From: Spirochaetaceae bacterium
Lineage (GTDB): Bacteria > Spirochaetota > Spirochaetia > Treponematales > Breznakiellaceae
Direction: 5' to 3'
NCBI GenBank assembly: GCA_031278575.1
Contig: JAITKD010000212.1
Location: 1 to 7,987, forward strand
Length of the DNA: 7,987 bases
Below, in pieces: positions 1-5,733 of the stretch. The translations under genes were made by a program, and so were the position numbers. The notes beneath the pieces were generated by a model. It made no database searches and was not told where the DNA came from. It saw only the letters and a program-made list of their open reading frames with translations. Each line of letters opens with the position of its first letter. The stretch's first letter is position 1.

Positions 1-254
1 CTGGTTTTTCTAAACTGAAAACCATACTGTTTGAATTTTTCCAGAAGATTAGGCGCCACAAGATGTTCGACCAATTCCCCCACCCGGCTGCCCAATTTGC
101 TGATTTTACGGTCCGTCTCCCGGGACATCTCCCGGATTTGGCGGTCCGTTTCCCGGGACATCTCCTGGATTTGGCGGTCCGTTTCCTGAAACATGGCCCA
201 TACTTTTTCAAAGGTCAGGCCCATTTGCGGTTCACGGCTGGTTTCCATACTCAT
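1..254 (-). CDS. Repeat-bearing DUF3782 / PD-(D/E)XK nuclease-like protein, 5' part only
   Basis: The minus strand reads open from ATG at 252-254 to the left edge (84 codons, no stop), so only the N-terminus is present. The protein begins MSMETSREPQMGLTFEKVWA. It then has three near-identical 11-residue units (ETDRQIQEMSR, ETDRQIREMSR, ETDRKISKLGS), followed by RVGELVEHLVAPNLLEKF and YGFQFRKT. The charged repeats with spaced I/M residues look like a coiled coil. The later segment resembles the entry to the PD-(D/E)XK-like domain of DUF3782-type proteins, as I recall the family; the catalytic part would lie outside the window. Function is unknown. No Shine-Dalgarno is well placed: the only purine run lies inside a strong promoter whose -10 box ends 8 nt before the ATG. 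A second ATG at 246-248 is possible. The family call is from memory of the pattern. Confidence 0.68.
   Translation of the reverse strand, partial: MSMETSREPQMGLTFEKVWAMFQETDRQIQEMSRETDRQIREMSRETDRKISKLGSRVGELVEHLVAPNLLEKFKQYGFQFRKT
102..200 (-). repeat. Three tandem 33-bp units inside the left-edge gene
   Basis: Units at 102-134, 135-167 and 168-200 each encode 11 residues of the ETDRQI(Q/R)EMSR type. The first two differ at only a few positions; the third is diverged in its last third. The 33-bp period keeps the reading frame, so the copy number can change by slippage or recombination without breaking the gene. Confidence 0.8.
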
Positions 255-262
255 AGATAAAA

Positions 263-291
263 AATATATATCCCCTTGATATACTTGTCAA
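263..291 (-). promoter_or_regulatory. Sigma-70-type promoter of the left-edge gene
   Basis: On the minus strand the -35 box is a perfect TTGACA (286-291). After 17 nt comes a TATATT -10 box (263-268). The expected start of transcription, about 7 nt further on, falls at or just before the ATG at 254, leaving almost no room for a 5' leader. A TATATA alternative -10 with 15-nt spacing overlaps it. Confidence 0.62.
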
Positions 292-297
292 CTGAAA

Positions 298-321
298 TTT
301 TCCGCCCTAGGGGGCGGAGGA
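298..321 (-). terminator. Weak hairpin terminator after the HAD gene
   Basis: Arms 301-307 and 312-318 (TCCGCCC/GGGCGGA) enclose a 4-nt loop, 17-20 nt past the stop codon of the HAD gene. On the minus-strand RNA it is followed by AAAATTTC, which is only a short T-run, so termination may be inefficient. Read on the plus strand, wobble pairs extend the stem to 10 bp. It separates the HAD gene from the next promoter. Confidence 0.38.
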
Positions 322-337
322 AACCCGTTTTGGTTCC

Positions 338-1156
338 CTAACCCTTTCCCAGGATATACCGTTCAATGATTTCGGCTACTCCGTCGTTGTCGTTGGTTTT
401 TTCGGTGATAAATTCAGCGATATCCTTGATTCTATCGTCTCCGTTTACCATGGCAACCCCCACACCGGCCCAGCGTATCATGGCCTCGTCGTTCATGGAA
501 TCCCCAATGGCAAGTACCGCTTCCCGGGGCACTTTGAGTTTTTCCGCCACCATTGCCAGGGCTGTTCCTTTGTCGGTATGGACGGGAAGGATCTCCAAAA
601 AATAGGGCTTACTGGTAAAAATAGTAACTTCCTGACCGATATAGGTCCGCATCAGGCTCTCCAGGGGGCGGAGTATCATGGGATCCCCCGGTATCAGGAG
701 CTTATGGCAGCCCGCTTCCACCATACCCCGGAAATTTTCCACCACCACCTGCCGCAGCCCGGTCATTTTTTGATCATAATCGGCAAATTCATTTGACCGG
801 GAGACATACATGACATCATTCTCATAAATTTGAACGGAAAAACCCTCCGCCGCGGCCAAATCGTAAACCGCCAGGGCCGTCGAAGCGGGAAGTTGTATGT
901 CGGCGATGATAGCTCCCGTATCGCTTTCCTGAATCATGGTCCCGTTATTGCAGATCAAATATCCGGGCCGTTTGTGGAGTCCCAGCAGCCGGGCAAACCG
1001 TTCCATGGCCGCGGGGATCCTGCCGGAGGCCAGAACCACCACCACGCCGGCCGCCTCAGCCCGTTTAATCGTATTCCTGGTCCTAAAGGAGATGCTGAGG
1101 TCGGACCGTAGAAGGGTGTCATCCAGATCAATGGCAAGCATACGAATCGCTGTCAT
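338..1156 (-). CDS. Cof-type HAD-superfamily phosphatase
   Basis: A 272-residue cytosolic hydrolase of the Cof/IIB HAD family, which usually dephosphorylates sugar phosphates, FMN or related small metabolites. All four HAD motifs are visible: DLDDT at residues 10-14 (D10 nucleophile, D12 acid/base), S44-G-R at 44-46, K196 in HTDKGTAL, and GDSMNDEAM at 218-226 with the Mg-binding acidic residues. The stretch between motifs II and III (about 80-190) is the C2B-type cap that sets substrate choice. The length is normal for the family. The start at 1156 has no good Shine-Dalgarno; AAGGGG lies about 13 nt away within the promoter spacer. An in-frame ATG five codons on (MLAIDLDDT) is an alternative. 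It is divergent from parA across 65 bp. The exact substrate cannot be read from sequence. Confidence 0.95.
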   Translation of the reverse strand: MTAIRMLAIDLDDTLLRSDLSISFRTRNTIKRAEAAGVVVVLASGRIPAAMERFARLLGLHKRPGYLICNNGTMIQESDTGAIIADIQLPASTALAVYDLAAAEGFSVQIYENDVMYVSRSNEFADYDQKMTGLRQVVVENFRGMVEAGCHKLLIPGDPMILRPLESLMRTYIGQEVTIFTSKPYFLEILPVHTDKGTALAMVAEKLKVPREAVLAIGDSMNDEAMIRWAGVGVAMVNGDDRIKDIAEFITEKTNDNDGVAEIIERYILGKG

Positions 1157-1162
1157 GGTATA

Positions 1163-1191
1163 AGAATAACCCCTTAGGCGCTACTATTCAA
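1163..1191 (-). promoter_or_regulatory. Promoter of the HAD phosphatase gene
   Basis: On the minus strand TTGAAT (1186-1191) is followed after exactly 17 nt by TATTCT (1163-1168). Six nucleotides then separate the -10 box from the ATG, so transcription would begin at about the A of the start codon. A short odd palindrome, CTATTCAATAG (1184-1194), covers the -35 box and could be an operator shared with the divergent parA side. Confidence 0.5.
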
Positions 1192-1200
1192 TAGCAATAA

Positions 1201-1221
1201 AAAGTAATATTATGTTATAAT
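1201..1221 (+). promoter_or_regulatory. AT-rich -10-like region directly before parA
   Basis: The 21 nt before the parA ATG hold overlapping -10-like boxes: TAATAT (1205-1210), TATTAT (1208-1213) and TATAAT (1216-1221), the last touching the start codon. TATTAT would start transcription at about 1220-1222. No clear -35 box is seen (TTCAAT at 1187-1192 is the nearest candidate) and there is no Shine-Dalgarno. The promoter assignment is therefore tentative. Confidence 0.4.
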
Positions 1222-1980
1222 ATGGGTAAAGTATACGTTTTTGTTAATCAAAAGGGAGGGGTGGGTAAAACAACTTCAGCCATCAATATAGGCGCCTACC
1301 TGGCCGTTGCGGGAAAATCGGTTCTCCTCGTGGATTTTGATTCTCAGGCGAACCTTTCCAGCGGTATCGGGGTCAGTTCGGCCAAACCCGGCAGTTATGA
1401 GCTTATTTCCGGTTCCGTCCCCATCAACCAGGCCATCCGAAGCACCGCCGTCCCCGAACTTTCGGTGATCCCCGCGGGCATTGATCTGTCCGGGGCGGCG
1501 GTGGAACTCATTGAACAGAAAGACCGGGAATTTTATCTCCGAAATTCCCTGGAACCGGTGAGGAACCACTACGATTTTATCCTGATCGACTGCCCCCCCT
1601 CTCTTGGGGTGCTTACCCTGAACGGTCTGGCGGCCGCCGATGGGGTACTTATCCCCATGCAATGTGAATATTTTGCCATGGAGGGGCTTTCCCTCCTCCT
1701 AAATACCATTAAACGGATTCAAAAAAGCTTTAATCCCGGCCTGAGTATCGGGGGGATCTTTTTCACCATGTACGATTCCCGGACCAGGCTTGCCCAGGAG
1801 GTGATAAAACAGGTGAGCGGTTATTTTAAAAACCTGGTTTTTTCCACGGTGATACCCCGGAACGTCCGGCTTTCGGAAGCCCCTTCCCATGGATTATCCA
1901 TTTTCCAGTACGACCCCCAGTGTTCCGGCGCCCGGGCTTACAAAAGCCTGGCCGATGAGGTGATGAGCCGTGCCTCCTAA
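1222..1980 (+). CDS. parA: Chromosome-partitioning ATPase ParA (Soj)
   Basis: A 252-residue ParA/MinD-family ATPase of the small chromosomal Soj type. It dimerises on ATP, binds the nucleoid and, with ParB, moves the origin region; related proteins also influence DnaA. Visible motifs are the deviant Walker A KGGVGKTT (residues 11-18, with signature K11 and K16), the Walker A' motif DFDSQAN (38-44), Walker B FILIDCPPSLG (119-129), the EYFAMEGL segment (149-156), and the C-terminal RNVRLSEAPSHG block expected in chromosomal ParA. The start at 1222 places Walker A ten residues in, as in family members, with no N-terminal helix-turn-helix, so this is not a type Ia plasmid ParA. There is no Shine-Dalgarno. 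The last 11 nt overlap parB, indicating an operon. Confidence 0.97.
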   Translation: MGKVYVFVNQKGGVGKTTSAINIGAYLAVAGKSVLLVDFDSQANLSSGIGVSSAKPGSYELISGSVPINQAIRSTAVPELSVIPAGIDLSGAAVELIEQKDREFYLRNSLEPVRNHYDFILIDCPPSLGVLTLNGLAAADGVLIPMQCEYFAMEGLSLLLNTIKRIQKSFNPGLSIGGIFFTMYDSRTRLAQEVIKQVSGYFKNLVFSTVIPRNVRLSEAPSHGLSIFQYDPQCSGARAYKSLADEVMSRAS

Positions 1981-2836
1981 ATACGGTCTGGGAAAGGGGC
2001 TGGACGCTCTGCTTCCCCTGGAGGAGGAGTCCCGAAGGGCTTCAGGGAACGGGGAAATCCTCCTGCCCCTGGACAAGCTCAAGGCCAACCCGAACCAGCC
2101 CCGGAAGACCTTTGAGGAGGAATCCCTTAAGGAATTGGCGGATTCCATCCGGGAACAGGGGATCATTCAGCCCATCATCGCCGAGGACGCCGGGGACGGC
2201 TCCTATACCATTGTCGCCGGGGAACGCCGCAGCCGCGCCGCCCATTTGGCGGGCCTCCGGGAGGTGCCGGTCCTTATCCGGAATTATTCCGATGAAAAAC
2301 GGCTGGAGGTCTCTCTCATCGAAAACGTCCAGCGGGCGGATCTGAACCCCATTGAGGAGGCGGCGGCCTATAAAAACCTCATGAAAATCACCGGCCTGTC
2401 CCAGGACGAGGTGGCCGCCAAGGTTGGGAAAAACCGTTCCACCGTGGCCAATGCCCTCAGGCTCCTCAAACTCCCCGGGCCCGTACAAAAAAGCCTTGAA
2501 ACCGGGAAAATTTCCCCGGGTCATGCCCGGGCCATCCTTTCGGTGTTGACTCCGGAAGGCCAGGCCCTGCTTTTTGAGGAGATCCTCTCCCGAAACTACT
2601 CGGTTCGGGAGGCGGAAAACCGTTCGGCCTCCCTCAACGAGGGCGCCCCCAAAAGCGGAACCAAGGCCAAGCCGGCCCCAAAACGGGACCCCCAGTTACA
2701 GGCCATGGAACAACGGTTTATCGACGCCCTGGGAACCAAGGTCTCCATAAACGGGGACCTTAAACGGGGGTGTATTCAGATTGATTATTATTCCATGGAA
2801 GACCTGGATCGGCTGTATGAAATTTTGGCCCCCTAA
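1970..2836 (+). CDS. parB: Chromosome-partitioning protein ParB (Spo0J)
   Basis: A 288-residue ParB that should bind parS, spread along DNA as a CTP-dependent clamp and stimulate ParA. The start is GTG at 1970, inside the end of parA, supported by GAGGTGA at 1957-1963 with 6 nt spacing and by the typical N-terminus YGLGKGLDALLP, which includes the ParA-stimulating segment. The N-terminal CTPase domain carries NPNQPRKTF (40-48), GERRSRA (84-90) and ENVQRADLNPIEEA (118-131), the conserved boxes for CTP binding and sliding. A helix-turn-helix follows at about 144-165 (SQDEVAAKVGKNRSTVANAL), then the parS-recognition helices. A Lys/Pro/Ala-rich linker (about 224-240) leads to a short C-terminal dimerisation domain ending at LYEILAP. 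The length is normal. The strong Shine-Dalgarno and overlap suggest coupled translation with parA. Confidence 0.97.
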   Translation: MPPKYGLGKGLDALLPLEEESRRASGNGEILLPLDKLKANPNQPRKTFEEESLKELADSIREQGIIQPIIAEDAGDGSYTIVAGERRSRAAHLAGLREVPVLIRNYSDEKRLEVSLIENVQRADLNPIEEAAAYKNLMKITGLSQDEVAAKVGKNRSTVANALRLLKLPGPVQKSLETGKISPGHARAILSVLTPEGQALLFEEILSRNYSVREAENRSASLNEGAPKSGTKAKPAPKRDPQLQAMEQRFIDALGTKVSINGDLKRGCIQIDYYSMEDLDRLYEILAP

Positions 2837-2839
2837 TCC

Positions 2840-2890
2840 CCGCTAAACGTGCCCCACAAAAATTATAAGGGGTGTTTATAGCGGAATTTA
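2840..2890 (+). terminator. Imperfect hairpin after parB, probable parAB terminator
   Basis: Just after the parB stop, CCGCT (2840-2844), AAAC (2845-2848) and CCCC (2852-2855) pair with GGGG (2869-2872), GTTT (2874-2877) and AGCGG (2880-2884). A small internal loop and a 2-nt bulge interrupt the stem. AATTTATT follows (2885-2892). It has 13 pairs in all but a poor T-tract, so this is a likely but not clean intrinsic terminator. Confidence 0.42.
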
Positions 2891-2954
2891 TTCGGAAATG
2901 AAGTTTTTGAAGGCTTTACTAAAGCAAACGGCAGGTCAAGCGCATATAGTATCC

Positions 2955-3473
2955 ATGAGATCGTTACGCGTATTACAAAAAGGGGTATGGTACGAAATCC
3001 GTACCCGTATCAACAATCGGGAACCCCTGTTCCGCCAGGGGACCGGCGCCGCGGCGCCGGTCCCCAATAAGGCCCTGGCGATTTTTGCCCAGGTGTTCCG
3101 GGAGACGAAACTCCGGTTTGTCTTCGAGATTCGCGGGCTGTGTCTTGCGGACGACTGGCTCACGTTTTACATTAAGCCGGCGGACGGGCTGGAGCTTCCG
3201 GCTATCATGCAGTGGCTGAAACAGGTGTTTGCGCAACGGTACAACCGTGCGGACGGCCGGATCGGGCATATCTGGGGAGATCGGTACGGGTCGTGGATAC
3301 TGGAAGGGGAGGCGCCGCTGGACGAGGAGGCTGGGGCGGGGCGGGGGGATTCGGACAATGGGGTCAGACCCTGTTGTACGGACACCGGGGTCAGACCCCG
3401 GTATGGGGAAACGGCGATCCAAACCGCTTTTCACCTCATATTCCCGCTTCTCCCCGCTCCCGCGCCCGGATAA
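2955..3473 (+). CDS. Degenerate Y1/REP-associated transposase-like protein
   Basis: A 172-residue protein (from MRSLRVLQKGVWYEI) whose layout resembles REP-associated tyrosine transposases (RAYTs). It has an N-terminal strand block, RTRINNREPLFR (16-27), and a 'RWL..YA..YNRRHGRxGHLWxGRY'-like C-terminal block seen here as QWLKQVFAQRYNRADGRIGH (86-105) then IWGDRYGS (106-113). The usual metal-binding HxH is not there: its place is taken by LADDWLTFYIKP (64-75), so classical DNA nicking looks impossible. Residues 28-37 are encoded by an inserted 28-bp palindrome. Past about residue 120 the sequence is low-complexity and reads through two GGGTCAGACCC palindromes, so the C-terminus may be accidental. 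An upstream in-frame ATG (2898) adds 19 residues with atypical codons (TTA, CTA, ATA). I prefer 2955, although neither start has a Shine-Dalgarno. Function is unknown and it may be a decaying or domesticated gene. Confidence 0.6.
   Translation: MRSLRVLQKGVWYEIRTRINNREPLFRQGTGAAAPVPNKALAIFAQVFRETKLRFVFEIRGLCLADDWLTFYIKPADGLELPAIMQWLKQVFAQRYNRADGRIGHIWGDRYGSWILEGEAPLDEEAGAGRGDSDNGVRPCCTDTGVRPRYGETAIQTAFHLIFPLLPAPAPG
3038..3065. repeat. 28-bp perfect palindrome within the transposase-like gene
   Basis: The half-site GGGGACCGGCGCCG (3038-3051) is followed immediately by its exact reverse complement (3052-3065), with no spacer. It is translated as QGTGAAAPVP between two conserved blocks (REPLFR and ALAIFAQVF), which makes it look like an in-frame insertion. 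Confidence 0.9.
3360..3402. repeat. Two REP-like GGGTCAGACCC palindromes
   Basis: The first copy, GGGGTCAGACCC, is at 3360-3371. The second is longer and perfect: ACCGGGGTC and GACCCCGGT around a central A (3384-3402, 9-bp arms). The cores start 27 bp apart, which adds a multiple of three to the frame. GGGGTCAGACCCC-type palindromes near RAYT-like genes are what REP/REPIN elements look like, so an association with the surrounding gene is plausible. Confidence 0.7.
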
Positions 3474-3552
3474 GCGGCGTTAATCCGCCTGGGGTTCCGT
3501 ATCAACCTTCTTTTCCGCCGTAAACCGAAGATGCTTAGGGAAAAGGTCTGTG

Positions 3553-4464
3553 TTAAGCCCAGAGTTTTTCCGGGTATACCCCCCGGGCGGTAAGGTCCGC
3601 GATCCGGCCGACCGCCGCTTCCCGATCCTCCTTATAGGTTACCCCAAACCAGTCGGAATCCGCCTTGAGAACCCGGATTTTGATGATGTTGTTTTTGATA
3701 AACCAGTCCGCCGCCTTGGGCAGGTAACATTCGCTTTTGGGCTGGGCGCCGGAGGTTTTAAGAAAATCCTCAAAATAGGTTCTAAAGTGGGGGATTATCC
3801 CCGGAGGATACCCCCAAAAGTTCATGGACACCGGAGTGTCCGGGGCCAGGGGCTCGATGCCGCCGTCCGGGGCGGTATTAAAGATCCTGCCGTCCTTTTT
3901 TTCTATGGATAAAAGTTCGTTCACCGAAGCCAGGCAGCCGTCTTTTACTTCGCAGACCCCCCGGGTAACCGTCCCCTGGGGGCTTAGGGTTTTTTCCAGG
4001 GCATAGGGGACAATGGCCGCATCCTCCGGCGCCGGCCCGGAGAGGTATTTCCCCATTACGGTAAAGGCTTCCCGGCCGTAAAAATCATCGGCGTTTATCA
4101 CCGTAAAGGGGGCGTCTAGCTTCTCCTCGGCGCAAAGCAGGGCGTGGGCGGTTCCCCAGGGTTTGGTCCGGTTAATACGGCGGCTTTCCGCGAGGACGGA
4201 AGGGGGGATAAGGCTGTCCAGCTCTTGAAAAGCCAGCTCCCCCTTCACCCCGGCCCCCATCCGGCTTAAAACAAGGTCCCTAAAGTCCTTTTCCATATCA
4301 CGCCGGATCACAAAGACAATTTTCTCAAACCCCGAACGGAGGGCATCGTAAACCGAATAATCCAGCAGCACTTCCCCGTTTTTTCCCAGCCTATCCATTT
4401 GTTTAAGGCCCCCGTAACGGCTTCCCATTCCCGCGGCCAGAACAACCAAAATCGGTCCCTTCAT
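3553..4464 (-). CDS. Sugar-phosphate nucleotidyltransferase-like protein
   Basis: A 303-residue cytosolic protein of the NTP_transferase (GT-A fold) superfamily, which typically joins a nucleoside triphosphate to a sugar phosphate or phospho-alcohol. The nucleotide-binding signature is AAGMGSRYGGLKQ (10-22), with the G-x-G-x-R core and a lysine. KPWGTAHALL (101-110) matches the base-binding segment, and NADDFYG (124-130) holds the metal-binding aspartates. The C-terminal part (about 210-303) has no left-handed beta-helix repeats, so a GlmU-like acyltransferase is excluded. The start at 4464 is backed by AAGGAG (4471-4476 on minus) 6 nt away. It has its own promoter at 4606-4634 and a structured leader. 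It is convergent with the transposase-like gene. The substrate cannot be assigned. Family members of this shape are usually annotated only as 'nucleotidyltransferase'. Confidence 0.87.
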   Translation of the reverse strand: MKGPILVVLAAGMGSRYGGLKQMDRLGKNGEVLLDYSVYDALRSGFEKIVFVIRRDMEKDFRDLVLSRMGAGVKGELAFQELDSLIPPSVLAESRRINRTKPWGTAHALLCAEEKLDAPFTVINADDFYGREAFTVMGKYLSGPAPEDAAIVPYALEKTLSPQGTVTRGVCEVKDGCLASVNELLSIEKKDGRIFNTAPDGGIEPLAPDTPVSMNFWGYPPGIIPHFRTYFEDFLKTSGAQPKSECYLPKAADWFIKNNIIKIRVLKADSDWFGVTYKEDREAAVGRIADLTARGVYPEKLWA

Positions 4465-4486
4465 ATATTTCTCCTTAATTGGGAGC

Positions 4487-4588
4487 CATTCCCAAAACTC
4501 GGTTGGTTTTGGGAATGCCTCTTGGACTAGGGAGAGCCCCCTGGTTCTCTCCCTCGCCGGTTTTTATCGGAATTTGTCCAAAAACCGG
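4487..4588 (-). promoter_or_regulatory. Structured mRNA leader with three tandem hairpins
   Basis: The roughly 135-nt leader of the nucleotidyltransferase gene holds three perfect stems in transcription order. The first has 9-bp arms 4580-4588/4557-4565 (CCGGTTTTT/AAAAACCGG, 14-nt loop). The second has arms 4547-4554/4529-4536 (8 bp, GGGAGAG core, 10-nt loop). The third has 12-bp arms 4506-4517/4487-4498 (CATTCCCAAAAC/GTTTTGGGAATG, 7-nt loop). The last ends 10 nt before the Shine-Dalgarno. No T-tract follows any of them, so they are not simple terminators. It matches no riboswitch class I can name. Confidence 0.55.
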
Positions 4589-4605
4589 AATTTTTGAACA
4601 ACCCT

Positions 4606-4634
4606 ATTATAGCCGATATTACTTGAGTTGTATA
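4606..4634 (-). promoter_or_regulatory. Promoter of the nucleotidyltransferase gene
   Basis: On the minus strand a perfect TATAAT (4606-4611) lies 17 nt downstream of TATACA (4629-4634), a 4/6 match to the -35 consensus. The start would fall near 4599, placing all three leader hairpins in the transcript. It lies just beyond the stop codon of the upstream lipoprotein gene. Confidence 0.55.
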
Positions 4635-4650
4635 CAAACAAGGCCCGGTC

Positions 4651-5733
4651 CTAATTTTGGGGGACCAGATTGAGGAGGTTCCAGACGGCGGGGGTCTCCT
4701 GCCCCAGGCGCCAAAAGCCGATGGCTTTTACCCCCATGTCCCGGTACATCTCGATCCGGCGGGAAAGGGAATATTCATCGTCGTAGTAAACCGTAACGGT
4801 AAGGGGGATTTCGTAGGTAAAGGTGGGGATGTCCGACTCCCGGCGGACCTCGGTAACCTGATTTTCCCTTTTTATCCGCTCTATCCCCGAATGAAAAAAG
4901 GCCCGAAAGGTATCTTCGCTCCCCCAGGTGCGGCCGTAAAAGGGCATCCCCATGATGAGTTTTTCCGGCGGTATGGTTAAGAGGCCGTAGGCGGCCACGG
5001 CCCGGCACCAAGCCATGGACGCAACCGGGCCGGGGGGGCTGGTAGACCAATGTTCGTCATAGGCCATAATCAAAATCCGGTCCACCAGGGGGGCGATAAG
5101 GCGGTAATCGTACACGTCGTTGGACAGGGACCTGGTCCGGGCCCTGAGGGCAACGGTAAACATCTTGGAATCGTCCAGGCCCGCTCTGAGCTCGGCGAGG
5201 AAGGAACGAAAGGAGTCGCCGTCCCGGGCCGGAACATTTTCAAAATCGATTTGCAGCCCGTCAAAGGGTTTTACCGCCTTCAATAAATCGGCGATGAGCT
5301 GCTTCCTGACGGCGCTTCCCGGTTCAAGGACAAAATGGGTTAAGGAGGTGCTGTTGCAGCAAACCACCAGGTGTACCCGCCCGGAAAAACCGGGGATCCG
5401 CCGGTTGGGAACCCCAACGAACTCGCCGTAGACGTTCACCTCGGCCCCAAAATAGCCGATGTCCGAGAGGGGATAACCGGGCTTAAACGTCTGTTCCTCG
5501 CCGCTTATAAGGTATGCCCAGATTTCGTCGAAGGAGGATACGGGTAATTCCGCCGGATAGGCCGGGATCTCCGGGAAAAATTCCTCATCCCCTATGGATT
5601 TTTCCGTCGGCCCCGCTTCCTCCTCCGGTTCTCCCCGGTATTCCTGAACAGGGAGGTCCGCCGGTTTGGATAAACAAGCGGTAAAAACAAAAAAAATACC
5701 GGTCAGGAACAAAAAGTTATACGGGCGGTACAT
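4651..5733 (-). CDS. GH18-type glycoside hydrolase-like lipoprotein
   Basis: A 360-residue protein starting at ATG 5731-5733 ([20 protein letters not shown]). It has a hydrophobic signal peptide and a lipid-attachment cysteine at C20; the relaxed FTAC lipobox suits spirochaetes. An acidic linker (about 21-60) precedes a GH18 TIM-barrel resembling the YaaH/SleL peptidoglycan-hydrolase branch: DGLQIDFEN (158-166) with catalytic E165, IMAYDEHW (222-229) and MGMPFYGRTW (261-270), ending with IGFWRLGQETPAVW. It is therefore probably an active, membrane-anchored, periplasm-facing hydrolase of N-acetylglucosamine-containing glycans. The frame stays open upstream to 5880, but that extension overlaps ychJ and would bury the signal peptide, so I rejected it. 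The start overlaps the ychJ stop (TAATG), implying translational coupling. There is no strong Shine-Dalgarno of its own. Confidence 0.85.
   Translation of the reverse strand: MYRPYNFLFLTGIFFVFTACLSKPADLPVQEYRGEPEEEAGPTEKSIGDEEFFPEIPAYPAELPVSSFDEIWAYLISGEEQTFKPGYPLSDIGYFGAEVNVYGEFVGVPNRRIPGFSGRVHLVVCCNSTSLTHFVLEPGSAVRKQLIADLLKAVKPFDGLQIDFENVPARDGDSFRSFLAELRAGLDDSKMFTVALRARTRSLSNDVYDYRLIAPLVDRILIMAYDEHWSTSPPGPVASMAWCRAVAAYGLLTIPPEKLIMGMPFYGRTWGSEDTFRAFFHSGIERIKRENQVTEVRRESDIPTFTYEIPLTVTVYYDDEYSLSRRIEMYRDMGVKAIGFWRLGQETPAVWNLLNLVPQN

Noticed and set aside
63..260. 65-codon plus-strand frame with repeated FPGHL units
   Set aside because: It is the complement of the 33-bp repeats of the minus-strand gene, whose protein matches a recognised pattern.
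1157..2900. parS site near parAB
   Set aside because: I looked for the TGTTTCACGTGAAACA-type 16-mer and its CACGTG core across the window and did not see one.
4645..4668. Terminator overlapping the lipoprotein stop codon
   Set aside because: The 7-bp stem (CTGGTCC/GGACCGG) has a wobble pair and is followed by GCCTTGTTTG without a real T-run; too weak to annotate.
4479..4673. 64-codon plus-strand frame over the nucleotidyltransferase leader
   Set aside because: It is made mostly of the hairpin arms, has no domain or Shine-Dalgarno, and ends inside the lipoprotein gene.
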